Origin: Paramecium octaurelia
Lineage: Eukaryota; Ciliophora; Oligohymenophorea; Peniculida; Parameciidae
DNA length: 64,000 nt
Assembly (NCBI GenBank): GCA_905182995.1
Contig: CAJJDP010000020.1
Span: 3,453-67,452 of the forward strand
Direction: 5' to 3'
In this document: in pieces, positions 1 to 12,744 of the stretch
How the letters are laid out: every line of letters begins with the position of its first letter
How positions within the stretch are numbered: position 1 is the first letter of the stretch
Program-made: the position numbers and the translations under genes
Notes under the pieces: model-generated
Told to the model about the DNA's origin: nothing
What the model saw: the letters and a program-made list of their open reading frames with translations, nothing else
Database searches by the model: none

Positions 1-1764
1 TCAATTTGTTACTCTCCTGATGGTACTACATTAGCATCTGGTAGTTATGATAAGTCTATCCGTTTATGGGATGTTAAGACAGGAAAATAAATAGCCAAAT
101 TAGATGGTCATTCCAATTCGGTTAATTCAATTTGTTACTCTCCTGATGGTACTACATTAGCATCTGGTAGTGAAGATCGGTCTATCCGTTTATGGGATGT
201 TAAGACAGGACAATAAAAAGCATAATTAAATGGTCATTCATCTGGTGTTATTTCAATTTGTTACTCTCCTGATGGTACTACATTAGCATCTGGTAGTTAT
301 GATGAGTCTATCCGTTTATGGGATGTTAAGACAGAATAATAAATAGCATAATTAGATGGTCATTCAAATTATATAATTGCAATTTGTTACTCTCCTGATG
401 GTACTACATTAGCATCTGGTAGTGAAGATCGGTCTATCCGTTTATGGGATGTTAATACAGGATAATAAAAAGCATAATTAGATGGTCATTCATCTGGTGT
501 TAATTCAATTTGTTACTCTCCTGATGGTACTACATTAGCATCTGGTAGTTAGGATGAGTCTATCCGTTTATGGGATATTAAGACAGGGTTATAAATAGCC
601 AAATTAGATGGTCATTTAAGCGCAGTCAATTTAATTTGTTACTCTCCTAATGGTAATCAATTAGCATCTGGTAGTTCAGATAAGTCTATCCGTTTATGGG
701 ATGTTCAGACAGGATAATAGAAAGCCAAATTCGATGATCATTCAAATTCGGTTAATTCAATTTGTTATTCTCCTGATGGTACTACATTAGCATCTGGTAG
801 TGAAGATAACTGTATCCGCTTATGGGATGTTAAGACAGGAAAATACAAAGCCAAATTAGATGGTCATTCAAATTCGGTTAATTCAATTTGTTACTCTCCT
901 GATTATACTACATTAGCATCTGGTAGTTCAGATCAGTCTATCCGGTTATGGGATGTTCAGACAGAATAATAGAAAGCCAAATTCGATGGTCATTCAAATT
1001 CGGTGAATTCAATTTGTTATTCTCCTGATGGTACTACATTAGCATCTGGTAGTGAAGATAACTTTATCCGTTTATGGGATGCTAAGACAGGTTAATAAAA
1101 AGCCATATTAGATGGTCATTAACATAGTGTTAATTCAATTTGTTATTCTCCTGATGGTACTACATTAGCATCCGGTAGTTCAGATAAGTCTATTCGTTTA
1201 TGGGATGCTAAGACAGGATAATAAAAAGCCAAATTAGATGGTCATTCAAATTCGGTTAATTCAATTTGTTATTCTCCTGATGGTACTACATTAGCATCTG
1301 GTAGTGAAGATAACTCTATCCGTTTATGGGATGTTAAGACAGGATAATAAAAAGCATAATTAGATGGTCATTCATCTGGTGTTAATTCAATTTGTTACTC
1401 TCCTGATGGTACTACATTAGCATCTGGTAGTTCAGATCAGTCTATCCGTTTATGGGATGTTTAGAAAATATAATAAAAAGCCAAATTATTAGATAATTCA
1501 TCTAGTGTTATTTCGATTTGTTACTCTCCTGATGGTGCTACATTAGCATCTGGTAGTGAAGATGAGTCTATCCGTTTATGGGATGTTTAGACAGGATAAT
1601 ACAAAGCCATTTTAAATGGTCATTAACATAGTGTTACTTCAATTTGTTATTCTCCTGATGGTACTACATTAGCATCTGGAAGTTATGATAACTCTATTTG
1701 TTTATGGGATAATAAGACAAAATAAGAAATCTTATCTTCAAATATTCGTTATAAACATATTTTA
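1..1764 (+). repeat. Tandem 126-bp repeat array, 14 units (WD40 coding)
   Basis: Units begin at 1, 127, 253, 379, 505, 631, 757, 883, 1009, 1135, 1261, 1387, 1513 and 1639, a strict 126-bp period. The core coding [15 protein letters not shown] is almost base-identical between units, while the bases coding the variable loop and the linker differ. This points to recent tandem duplication or gene conversion rather than old divergence. The array is also a likely spot for assembly collapse, so the unit count may be too low. Confidence 0.92.
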
Positions 1765-1998
1765 GCATCTGTTAAACCTTAGACAATTTCAAATAGTGTC
1801 CTTCCAGAAAGTAGTATTTATTTTTCACTATTGTTAGCTGCCCCTTATATTACCATTCTAAAAATTGCCTAAAATCCAATTTTTGAAGCTTAAGGAGCTA
1901 TAATATTGAAAGGAGAATTTGTTGATTTGAAAGGATAAGATTTAAAATCATTATTTAAATCTAAAGGCAGTTTGATTTTGGAGAATGAACACAATTGA
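1..1998 (+). CDS. WD40 beta-propeller protein, 3' part of gene
   Basis: The frame is open from base 1, so the start lies outside the window. It encodes 665 residues up to TGA at 1996-1998 when TAA/TAG are read as Gln. It holds 14 WD40 units of exactly 42 residues, each with the pattern [18 protein letters not shown] and a DGH turn. About 80 residues follow that lack WD signatures and end in SLILEN. WD40 propellers are protein-binding scaffolds; no catalytic domain is visible. Fourteen units would make two seven-bladed propellers, plus whatever lies upstream. Most Gln codons are TAA or TAG, one near the end of almost every repeat, so the standard code sees no gene here. Family certain, partner and role unknown. 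Confidence 0.9.
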
Positions 1999-2249
1999 TC
2001 TCATTAAAAATATGCAAAAATAATTTAATATTAATCGATTTTTTGTTAATTGTTAATGTTTACATTTCTAGTTAGTTATGGTAATTTTTGAATTAAATGT
2101 AAAAACAATATATATATTATCTGATTGCAAAATTCTTTGACTGAGAAAGAGATATTTGATTTTCAATAACTTTATAACCATACATTTTAAGATATATATT
2201 ATCACAATATATACTCATCATTCAAACAAAAAAAAGTTATCATAACTCT

Positions 2250-5200
2250 ACCAGATGATTAGCCTAAATGAAAAGTTTTTTTTATTTATGGTAGTTTGTG
2301 TAACCTTATATTGAATGAAAATTTCATTTCATTTTCCTTTATATTTTGGGAAATTTTCAAATTCTCCAATGTAGATGCGCTACTTCTGAAGGAAGCTGTT
2401 GGAATCCTTATAAAATTGAAATTTATTACAATTCAAATGTATAACATATATTAATTCTTAACCTGATTGTCATAAGTGTTCTTGATTTCTCTGCTTGTCT
2501 TTTGACTTCAATATAGAAAAAAGAATCAATTAATAGGGTTGTCTGTATTGACTGTTTTTTTTGATATTTTTAATTTCTCTATAATAAATATCTGATATAT
2601 CAATCCATCATTATTTAAGAAAATAATTTATATTGTCAGGTAATTAAATCCATCCTATTGAAAAATATACTAAAAAATCAATCAAATTGTACTGGTTCAA
2701 TTTATTTATTACTATTGAAATTCTTAATTCAAATAAACATCCTTTTTGGTACTATTAAAAATTACTGTGCTACATCACATTATATCTGGTCTGGAAGTAA
2801 TTTTGAATAAAGTGACAAACTAAATTATCATTGTTTTTAATTTGTTGTTGATATTGCCATTATTATTCATCTAAATGATACTTCGAGATATTTAATCTTT
2901 ATCATATAATCTTAGAAAATACAAAGAAAATGTGGATATTCTTGCTAAGTAATTATTCATACTTAGCGATATAATGAATTATTCAGTAGTATTACAAATA
3001 CCAAGCCTTATTGATTAAATTCTAAGAAAAAATGAAATAGCATATTCATAATCGAAAGGTTTCTTTACCTTAAATTATCATGAACTGTAGGTTGATATCT
3101 AAATATTTTTCTTGGAAATAAAAGGTTCTTCTTTTGTAAACTTGTGTTCGCCATATTCTTTAAGGGTGATTTCTCCCTAAAAGAATTATCCTAAAAATTA
3201 GTAATTGGCATAAACTCAATATTAAAACTGAGATTGAACTATAAAGTTTTACAACCTTCAGTCAGAACAAAACTGATCAAATTACAAGAATTACTAAATA
3301 TCAGACACTCAATGGTAATTTCTCTATATCTATTAGCATTAGACTCCTACATAAAACTTTCAATAAGTGCAAGTAATTTAATCTCAATTAAGCAAAATTT
3401 GAAGATATTAAATTTTGCTAACTTTGTTACTCTGTTAATTAGCTCACATTTTCCCTCAAATTGTTACAAGCAACAATGGCAGGTTAAAAGAGTCAACTCA
3501 TTTACCACTAAGACATTTTATTAATTTAATTTGTTTCTCGAGTTTATAAACAGAGATTGCAATTTCTATAAATCTATAAAATGCTAGGTTTGCAATCATC
3601 TAAATACACTCTAATTCTTAATATAAAGATGATTTCATGAATATTTATTGCAAAATGACTTACTAACACTTTTCCAAGTAGTAAGGAAATTAAAATATGC
3701 GATAAAGGAGCCCTTAAAACTATACTTTTTATAAATTGAGAAACCTGTTTTTAATGCAAAGAACGATGTATTGCTTGCTACAACATAAATCTGGGTATAA
3801 GACATGACATTAATGTCCTGCTGCGTTCTTTGTTGATCATAATTTATCTTTTTTTAATTGCGCAACTCCATTATTTGATTTAAATTGTGAAGATTCTGCA
3901 GCTGTATTATTTAAGGAATCTAATGATGTTGGATATTTTTATGAGACATAGATGAATCCTGTTGATATTGATTAATAGTTCAACACCGTAATTAAAAGAT
4001 TTTATCATTATAAATCATGAAAGCGCTCAATCATTTTTACTACAACTAGAAATATAAACCTATACGAGTCTTAAAGTGTGACAGAACACCAATGCTATAT
4101 TAATTTAAATTATACTGGCAAGTGTATTATTAAGACTCTACACATGCGTCATCGAATAAATGAATAACTGATAGCATCTAATGTGATCTTTTTATTTTGG
4201 AACAAAACAATTTTGCATGAAAGTCTTTTTTTTAAAGCAGTATGCTAAATTTATTAAGATCATTTTTCTAATTCATCAGGAAGACTGGAAGTTTGGCTTG
4301 AAAACTCAAATTGTTGCAGGAGGGAGGTTATATTTTATTTCTGAATTAATAGCCTCAGCTTTGAGAAGAAGTACTTAATGTTAACAAGAGGAGATATTTC
4401 TGGCTACTAATAGCAGTAATCTCATAACTTCAGCTCATTGACACACTTAATGATCTATTCTATAGTTGAATGGAAGTGTTAAGTTAATAATCTGGAGCAT
4501 GGTTTAAAGGAACTTTCAGATAGAGCATCTTATACAGTAGGAATCTACTCAAAATAACATATTATTCTTAAACTTCTTTCGCATTCGCCTATTCAATATC
4601 AGCTAACATTATTTAATACAATCAACTCATTTACACCAATTGGTGTAGAGTTTGTAGTAACGAATTATATTTCATCACCTCTCAAATGTGCTTGCTTACT
4701 TGTGTTGCAAATATCATAGTTTAGATTTTTGAAAGTTTTCAGAAACTTCATTTCATGCAATTAACTGACTGTTATTTCTGTCAAAGTACGCTTTTATAAC
4801 ATGGGCATTACTAACTGAAAATATTTGTCAGTTTTTAATTCAGCTACTTAAGTTGTTATTCTAATATTTAATGATGTCGTGCTAGCTCAAATTCAGGTTT
4901 TAATAGAATAATAATAATATGAAATAATTTTCATTAATTGAAAACCACTTTGATCACAGGATTGTGTAATCTATCGCTTCATTTCAGAGACACTACGAGG
5001 TATACAGTGGAGAGCTTGGTTGACATATGCTAACTTTTTCATAAGGACTCTTTCCTACACTAAGTGTTGTTATGAATTGTTGTAAACCAGAGCTTAAACA
5101 GATTTAATCCACGTCTTCCAACAACCCTCATGGTAAATTTTTTCACATCTCCGTCCAATACTATGGGACTATCTCCACCAATTCCGAATACCTGCTACCA

Positions 5201-5870
5201 AGAACTATATAACACCCTGGCTAAGAATCTCCCTGTGATGAAAATTCTAATTCTGAGATAAACATAAAATTCTTTGTTAAGTACTGCTGACTAGGCTGGA
5301 GAAGACTCCAGCCTTACTTTTCTTGTTGTAATTCTAGCCTACTTGCCAAGTGCTTCATGCCTATAAACATGCACTGCTAGGAACACTTTTTATCTTTTGC
5401 ATCACATGTTTTATGCCAGTAGTATGTTGATTTCAAGGGGTGTTAGATTCTGTAACTGCTGTTATTCATAATATATAAATTGGGATTTCATGTACAAAAT
5501 GCATATTTACATTCTTAGTTGCACATCTCCAAATGCATCCGTCAGAATGTAAGTGTGCATTTCTATTATGAGTTATTTCATACTAGGCTTGTATTTGAGT
5601 GATGCAAAATGCTCGACTATTATTGTGATTCTGAATGAAAATAATGCATTTGAATTCTTGGGCCACATTAAATAAAATTATAATAATAGCTATTGGAACA
5701 ATGCAGTAAACAATAATCCTGGACAATTTAAATATAAAGCGTTCCAAAGAAACACAAACATTTTCAAAAGTTGCACCTTGACTTGTGTGAATTGTTTTTG
5801 CATCAAGTTAAATTTGCATTACAATATCATCAAAAGTGTCTATTTATCATTTAGATTTTCAAAGAATTTT
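2250..5870 (+). pseudogene. Decayed large gene, probably extracellular cysteine-containing protein
   Basis: This 3.6 kb stretch has no intact frame, but base composition is richer in G+C than the flanking spacers and short plus-strand stretches read like protein in shifting frames. Examples are CSPYSLRVISPQKNYP (about 3140-3200), SAAVLFKESNDVGYFYET (about 3900-3950), KELSDRASYTVGIYSKQH (about 4505-4560) and NSFTPIGVEFVVTNYI (about 4622-4670). Each is ended by TGA or a frameshift and resumes in another frame. The last open stretch runs from about 5075 to the TGA near 5877. That is the pattern of an old pseudogene, for example a relic left after whole-genome duplication. Family not recognised. 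The 5' part, 2250-3100, is the weakest. Confidence 0.5.
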
Positions 5871-6305
5871 TTTAATTGAAATCTAATTAAAGAGCAAAAA
5901 TTCAAAAATAGATACACAACAAACTTGTTGAAGAGATGATTTTAAGAACATTATATAAGCTTAACATAGATTGTTCTTTATAATATTTTATTTTTGTTAT
6001 AAATGTGATCCTTAACAAATTAGTTTGCACTCATTTGATTTATTAAATAAAAGGGCATATATAGCACAATCAAACCTTCTTAAGAAATTAGAAAATTTCA
6101 TTTTACACAAAACCATATACCATAATTGATATGGATATCTGTTGGAAGTGATGTTATAAACAAATATTAATACAAAGAGTATGTTGAAATATGTACAAAA
6201 AACTGAATTTTGGCTAATAAAAATAAAAAATGACAAATACTCCTTTTATTATATGTTGTAAAATTCTTTAATCAATTATTTTGAAATATTATAGAAATAA
6301 AATAA

Positions 6306-8264
6306 ATGAAGGTAATATTCTACTTAGCATGTTTTACATCTGCACTTGCTTAAGACTTTAAAATTATTTTCACTGCCTTTGAAGGCTCTAATTGGAATGA
6401 TAAGGGTAAAAAATTTATTAAAATAAGAATGGTTTTATTCTGATATATATGGGGGAATATTTGGTTATTGTGAAAACGAAATGTTATTTGGTGGACATTA
6501 TGTATTTGGAGCAAATTCCTTAGCTTCTAGACAATTCATTCTTCCCCCTCATTATAATGTAAAAATTTAATTAAGATTTTGGAAGTATTGAAATTTTTAA
6601 TATTAGAATTGATAGTTGGGATGGAGAATTCTTCTAATTAATAGCTGATCACTATGTTAAAATTTTCCAATTTTGGCCAAACGATGGAGGAGATTATTGT
6701 GGTCGTGGAAAGAAAGGAAATAATGATTAGGTAGTTGATATTGAGTTTAGTATTCAACATTATTCACAACTGTTTGCTTTAATAATGACTTCAAGTTTAG
6801 ATGAACATGCATATAATGTAATAGTTTTAAGATAATAGGAATCATGGGGGGTTAGTAGATTTAAGTTATCGATTTTAGAATGTTTTGTAGGTTGCTTAAG
6901 TTGTGAAGATTCAACTTCTTCATGCCTAATATGGAGTAGCTTAGCATCATATTGGCAAACTTAAATGAACGAGGATGGATGGTTAATTAATGGCAATTAA
7001 ATAGTAGGATTTAGTTATTGCGGTGGTATTTAAATTGTTGGAGGAACTTCTATATTAAGGCAAGGCGACAGTTTAGAAAAAACCTTAAAAGATTTACCTA
7101 ACCACTATTAGATTCAGATTGTAGTTAAAATATGGGCTTTAGGTGATTGGTCAAACGAAAATTTAATTTGATAATCAAGTTTGGATGTCTGTACCAATTG
7201 AAAATAACAATCTTGTTACCTTTGACTGTGGTATTAAATAAAAAGTTAGAATTGTAAATACTAATACAAAAAATAACCATACTTAAAATGAGATGAATAT
7301 AGTTTTTAAGTCAGATTAATCCTCATTGATAAATGCATTTTTGGGAATTTAATCTTTAGACATTTAAATAGCAAAATGCTCTATTGGTTGTAAAATTTGC
7401 TTTGGAGCAGAACCAACTATGTGTATCACTTGCATAAAAAAATGGGGTTTTTATAAAAATCAATGTATTCCTGGTATTTATTTAATTTTAGGTTAGCTCC
7501 TCCAATTGAGAGTGGTTATGTTAAAATTGTATAATTTTAGGATTAAAATATCAATATTTCTGCCGCATTTGAAATATCTATTGATGAAGTGAATCAAAAT
7601 ATTATAGATGAGGGGTAGCAAAAATTAATTGTGAGTTCGTATATTTCAACTCTTACATTTTAAATCTTGGTTAGATGTTAGGAAAACTAATAAATTGAAA
7701 ATTATTTTAGGAATTGCAGTTAATGCAAGGCTGATTAATTTCAATTTTTAAATAATACTTCTAACAAAAACAACGCTTTAATATATAATGCATTGTTTAT
7801 GTAAGTTGTAGCTTCTGAAAAAGAATTGATAATTAGAGTTTCACAAACAAAACTAGAAATCGTTGAATTATCATTAGTAGATTAAGTAGAATAAGAAGTT
7901 TTAATAATGAAAATTAAGATTTTATAGGGATGAAAGATATGTGATTTATTATGATTTCTAGATAACGGAATTGAAATTTCTAAATTATGGTTTGTAATCT
8001 TTGAAGCATTATCGATAAATTAATGAGGAAAAATTATTGATTCATAAATTGTAGGATTGTCATAAAATTTCTGGTTAAACAATTTTAAATGTTAGTTTAA
8101 ATTAATTTAGAATAGGATTCATTCTAATATTTAATTTGATTTTTTCTATAATCCTTTTAAAGCAAATAAGTCCTTTAAATTTCGTCTTAAATATGTCCTG
8201 TCAATATTATTTAATTTAATAGCATTCAATTTTAAGCAAATTTCAAATAAATTATGTGTTATGA
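6306..8264 (+). pseudogene. Secreted cysteine-rich ciliate protein gene, frameshifted
   Basis: The ATG at 6306 opens a signal peptide (MKVIFYLACFTSALAQ) followed by a Paramecium-type extracellular protein with motifs such as LRFWKIDSWDGE and short cysteine clusters (CSIGCKICFGAEPTMC). Three introns fit: 6406-6427, 6585-6606 and 7474-7496. The frame breaks twice: at the TGA 7169-7171, where a one-base change restores DNQVWMS, and at the TGA 7931-7933, where dropping one base restores ERYVIYYDF. The last segment has a hydrophobic stretch (GFILIFNLIFSIILL) like a membrane anchor and ends at TGA 8262-8264. Two independent frameshifts suggest a recent pseudogene; sequencing errors are the alternative. 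Confidence 0.7.
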
Positions 8265-8279
8265 TAAAACTCATATCTA

Positions 8280-9240
8280 GCTAATTTTGAAGATAAAACT
8301 TAAAAATTAAAAAAAAAATATTTCATTATTTTTCTTTCTTTTTTCTGAAATTAAATTCATGAATTCTTTATGCATCTTCACTTCATCTATCCATCTCATT
8401 GTAATATTCCCATTCTTATTTTGAAATTTTTTCATACTTTAGATTAGGTTGGAGAATTAAATTCATATTTTAACATCCATTTAAAACAAAAATGAAAAAA
8501 TTATAAAATACCTCTCAAACACCATATTTTATGAAGTAGTAGATTCTCTACAGATAACTATTGATTTTATTATTGATATCGGCAATAGATTTAACCTGAA
8601 TAATGAAGTTCTTTTCTTTATTTATTTTAGTTTACATTTAGTTATCGAATTATGACAATATTTAATGATGTATAGAAGCAGGTTCTTTTCAAATCTTCTA
8701 AAATTTAATAATACCAAGTTTTTTTTAAATCCTACCATAATTTAAACAAAAAGAATGCTACAAAAAATACTAAAATAGAGAAAGAAATTAAAAAATCCAG
8801 GTTAAACAGTTAGCATATAAGAATACCTAAATAATCTAGTAATTATGAGGATTATAAAATGATCAAAATAATAACTTTTCATTTTATTAGTTAACACCTT
8901 AGGTATCATTTATCTTCTCAACCTCTTATCCACAGTTAGCTTCTAACTTTTGTAAAGCTTCATATTAATGTTTTTCTCTAACTTTGACCATTTGATCTTC
9001 AACGAATTATCCCTAAGGGTGGTAGAGAACGCAAAGAGCAAAGGGAATTAATAATCATTAATTTTGCCAAATTATCAATTAATCATCAAGCATAATATTT
9101 TAATAAAGATCCTAATCATAAGATATGATTCCTCAATAGTAATGACTGACACAAATAGGGCTGAAATGTTCCTTTAATAGTTTTAGGACACATTTTACAA
9201 GCTAATACTAAAACTGGCATAGTGTTTAATTCTCCAATGA
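8280..9240 (-). pseudogene. Relic coding fragments, minus strand, unknown family
   Basis: Reading the minus strand downward from about 9220, coding-like pieces appear in changing frames: MPVLVLACKMCPKTIKGTF, then SYDQDLYQNIMLDDQL, then LCVLYHPQGQFVEDQMVKV running into EALQKLEANCGQEVEKI and ending at TGA 8863-8865. An in-frame TGA sits between the second and third piece. Another piece near 8300-8450 reads ITMRWIDEVKMHKEFM. The amino-acid mix is protein-like but no intact gene can be drawn. I do not recognise the family. Confidence 0.35.
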
Positions 9241-9249
9241 CCTAATCTA

Positions 9250-9840
9250 AAACAAAATAATCTATTCGAATTCCAAGTGTTTCTTAAGGCTATCAAAGTT
9301 GTTAAGCAAGAAATAAGCAATACAATAATGTAATATATTCAAAAAATTTAGCAAATTTGACATAACTTAAAACACGACTGAATACGTAAGAGACTAAAAT
9401 AAATATATTGATGAAAAGAGATTTTATTCTTCAATAAATCTAGGCTAAATTAAAAAACATAGTAGTTGAAATTGATGGAGATGACCTGAATATCATGATT
9501 AGCAAACTGGGTCTAATTTTAATGAAACAAATTTTATGAATACTTAAGAAAAATGTCAGATTTTAAATTTGCTTTATCAATTTACTTTGTATCATCATCT
9601 GAATAACCAATTCTGCTATATTTATTACATTACAAAAATGCCAGAGCAACAAAAATAGAATTAAAGATGATTTTCATAGTCACTATACACCAGTAAGGTT
9701 CGAGGCAGGATCTTATTTATCATCATCTTTTTGTATGTAGCTTATTACTAAATCTATTAATGCTTTACCCCGATTGATTCTTTCACCAAAAGGCAATTGC
9801 ACCAATCAAGAAATTTGGTTTATTTTTTCATTTTGAATTT
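9250..9840 (+). pseudogene. Relic coding fragments, plus strand, unknown family
   Basis: Two plus-strand open stretches look protein-like. One, about 9270-9530, contains NLTQLKTRLNTQETKINIL and KLKNIVVEIDGDDL. The other runs from the TGA near 9599 to the TGA near 9836 and contains DDFHSHYTPVRFEAGSYL and RLILSPKGNCTNQEIWF. They are in different frames, separated by TGA stops, and no intron joins them. Both end upstream of the HOP gene. They may be one decayed gene; function unknown. Confidence 0.3.
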
Positions 9841-9994
9841 AACAACATGTCGATGTATTCTCATTAATAATTTATTTCATTAGTTATATTTTATCAATTT
9901 TATAAATAAATAAATAAAATAAATCGAATAATCTAGAATTTAACATGAAGATGAAATTCTTTCTTTTTCTTTATCTATTTCAATAATTAAAATA

Positions 9995-11814
9995 ATGTCC
10001 ACAGCATAATCATTTAAAGACCTAGGTAATTAAGCTTTCAAAGAAAACAAATTTGAAGAAGCTGCTAAGTTTTATTCATAAGCAATCGAAGTAAATCCAA
10101 ACGATCATATCCTTTACAGTAATAGATCAGGAGCTTATGCTTCACTCTCTAAATATGAAGATGCATTAGCAGATGCTGAAAAATGCATTTCTTTAAATTC
10201 AAATTTCGCAAAAGGTTCTTTTTATGATTTCTAGATTAGGTTACCAAAGAAAAGGTTTGGCATTACATTATCTTGGAGAATTTGAAAAAGCTATTGATGC
10301 TTATTAATAGGGGTTAGCCAAAGATCCAAATAATGCATTACTTTCAGAAGGATTAAAAGCTGCCTAAACAGAATTATAGGGTACAAAGAACAATCCATTT
10401 GCTTCTGCTTTGAAGAACCCTAACATATTAAAACTTCTAGGTATTCTCTAGAAAGATCCAAGAACATCTGCTTTCGCTTCAGATCCAACATTTATGTAAT
10501 TAATAGGTTTAATGATTGCTTAACCATAAATGGCAAGCTAATTTATGCAAACTGATCCAAGAATCTAAGCTGCCTTGTCTGTAATAATGGAAAACCCTGA
10601 AGCCTAATAGATTTTCTTTTCAGAATTTGCTGGAAAAGTGAAAAAGACAGATGGAGAGAAATAAGATCATTCTCATTAATAATCATAGAAAATGGAAGAG
10701 GAGCACACCCAAGCATAGCATGAATAAGAGCACTAATAACATTATCATGCTCATTAAGAATAAAGTTAATAAAAATAACATCATTAACCACCTCCAAAAC
10801 CATAACCTTAACTAGAAGAATGGGAAGTGTAAAAAAACTTGGGCAATGAAGAATATAAGAATAAAAATTTTGAAAAAGCTCTTTAATATTATGATGCAGC
10901 ACTTTAATTAAATAAGGAGGAAGCCTTGTTGTATAATAATAAAGCAGCCGCCTTTATTGAATAAAAGAAATATGATGAAGCATTAGAAGCTATAGAAGAA
11001 GGACTCAAAGTGTTGGAAGTCCATAGCAGTTTCTAAAAGAAGGCTAAGTTGTTGGCAAGAAAGGCCAAAATTTATTCTCTTTAAAATAAATTTGATGAGG
11101 CAATTCAGTTCTATGAAAAATCATTGGTTGAAGATCACGTCCAATCAGTAAAGGACGAGTTAAAAAAATTGTAAAAACTATAAAAGGATCTTGAGGCTTA
11201 AAATTATATAAACCCTGAATTAGGTGAAGAGGCAAATACTAAAGGAGGTGATGCTTTTAAAGCAGGAAAATTCCCAGAAGCCATTCAATTCTATAATGAT
11301 GCAGTTAAGAGAAATCCAAAGGAACCAAAGTATTATTGCAATAGAGCAACAGCTTATATGAAATTAATGGAATTCCCTAATGCAGTTTCTGATTTAGAAA
11401 AATGTTTATCATTTGATCCTAAGTATGTAAAGGCCTATGTGAAAAAAGCGAATTGTCACTTTGTAATGAAAGAATTTCATAAAGCTAAAACAGTTTACGA
11501 AAAGGGATTAGAACTTGATCCCAATAATTTGGAAATGTAATAAGGCCTTGAAAAAGTGAGGTTTTCAATCTTGTAAGGAAGTGGATCAGAAGAGGAATAA
11601 TAGTAAAGAGCAAAGAGAGCTATGTAAGACCCAGAGATTCAATAGATACTAAGAGAACCAGAGGTATTATAATAATGTAAATATTTAGGTAATTAATCTT
11701 TTGAATGATATGAAAGAGCATCCATAAGATGGATTGAAGGCTATTAAACAGAATCCTTCATTAGCAGCCAAGATTGAGAAATTAATTGAGGCTGGAGTTC
11801 TAAAAACAGGTTGA
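9995..11814 (+). CDS. STI1: HOP/STI1 Hsp70-Hsp90 organising co-chaperone
   Basis: Two introns (10215-10239 and 11664-11688, 25 nt each) give 589 residues, close to the 540-590 usual for STI1. Order of parts: an N-terminal three-TPR block (SFKDLGNQAFKENKFEEA, then YSNRSGAYASL), a DP repeat region (LQKDPRTSAFASDP), a Gln/His/Pro-rich linker, a second TPR block (NLGNEEYKNKNFEKALQYY), a third TPR block (ANTKGGDAFKAGKFPEA) and a C-terminal DP2 domain ending near KIEKLIEAGVL. This is the TPR1-DP1-TPR2A-TPR2B-DP2 plan. In the family, TPR1 and TPR2B bind the Hsp70 tail and TPR2A the Hsp90 tail, handing clients over in the cytosol. The second intron removes an apparent stop just before the final domain. 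Confidence 0.93.
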
Positions 11815-11871
11815 AATTTCTATAAATAAAAGTATTGTTATATGATGTTGATATTTTATAATTTCTATTTA

Positions 11872-12744
11872 TCAGCAGTAAAGTTGATAATGTGGAGTTA
11901 ACAAAGGATTGAAGTTGATTAATTCTTTTACTTTGACTCCTTTCTTATTCATATTGTCTCCATCTGAAATAATCAAGCCTAACATTAAAATTATAAATTA
12001 AGTTTTGCTCATTTCTATTGCTTAGGATAATGAATACTTTTGGACGATTTATTCCAAAACATAAATTTCTTTATTTTCTAAAAGATCAAAATTAATAATA
12101 TTTAATTTTAATGTCTTTCTGTACTCTTAAGTACTTAATAGTCTCTTATATAATTATATGCAAATTGGATAAACACTGGGTTCAATTATAACGTTTTCAA
12201 TTTGTTTATATATGGATTTAATTAAATTATCAAGTTTCACAATGCTGTTAATTAAAGAGTTATCTTACTTATCTTACTATTATTCACTTTTTTCTATCAA
12301 ATAAAAATTTTCCTTTTTGTAATGGATTACATTTGGGGTTTGATAAATTTTGCTATCTTACTTTAATTCTTTATCCTCAAATTGATTGTTTTACAAATGA
12401 ACAAATGAAGAAGTCTTTGAATTTTTATGAGGAGACTTTTTAGGTGTAAGAAGTTTAGTAGCCGGGCTGATGTTTTTATTGGATTTCTGAACATAGTTTT
12501 TTTTTTCCCATTTTTATCTTTGCGAGATTGGAGAGGTGGAAGCTTTATTTGATGGCAAAGAAATTGTTTCATATTTTTCCACATTCGCAAATTCATTGTA
12601 AATTAGATTAAAAATTTGATCTTAATGCTTTTGTAAATTATACTTGCTACAAAATTCTTACACTTTTTTCCATAAATTATCTCCTTTATTCAATATAAAT
12701 TAGAGTGATTAGCTGTTGATTTACAAATCAATAGTTGTTAGCAT
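11872..12744 (-). CDS. Unknown 290-residue protein, possible ubiquitin-like N-terminus
   Basis: Uninterrupted frame without introns from ATG at 12744 to TGA at 11872-11874, 57 bp downstream of and convergent with the HOP gene. The first ~50 residues (MLTTIDLQINSQSL, then QEFCSKYNLQKHQ) look like the short ubiquitin-like N-terminal module seen in many ciliate proteins. A low-complexity Ser/Thr/Lys/Pro linker follows (SPATKLLTPKKSPHKNSKT), then a helical, mostly charged C-terminal half. No catalytic motif or membrane segment. I do not recognise the family, and the ubiquitin-like suggestion is inference from pattern only. Confidence 0.6.

Noticed and set aside
1-1764. CRISPR-like array
   Set aside because: The 126-bp units are continuous coding sequence for WD40 blades, not short repeats with unique spacers, and the DNA is eukaryotic.
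10543-10902. 119-codon minus-strand ORF in the standard code
   Set aside because: It is the antisense shadow of the HOP gene, which reads through with correct TPR and DP domains on the plus strand.
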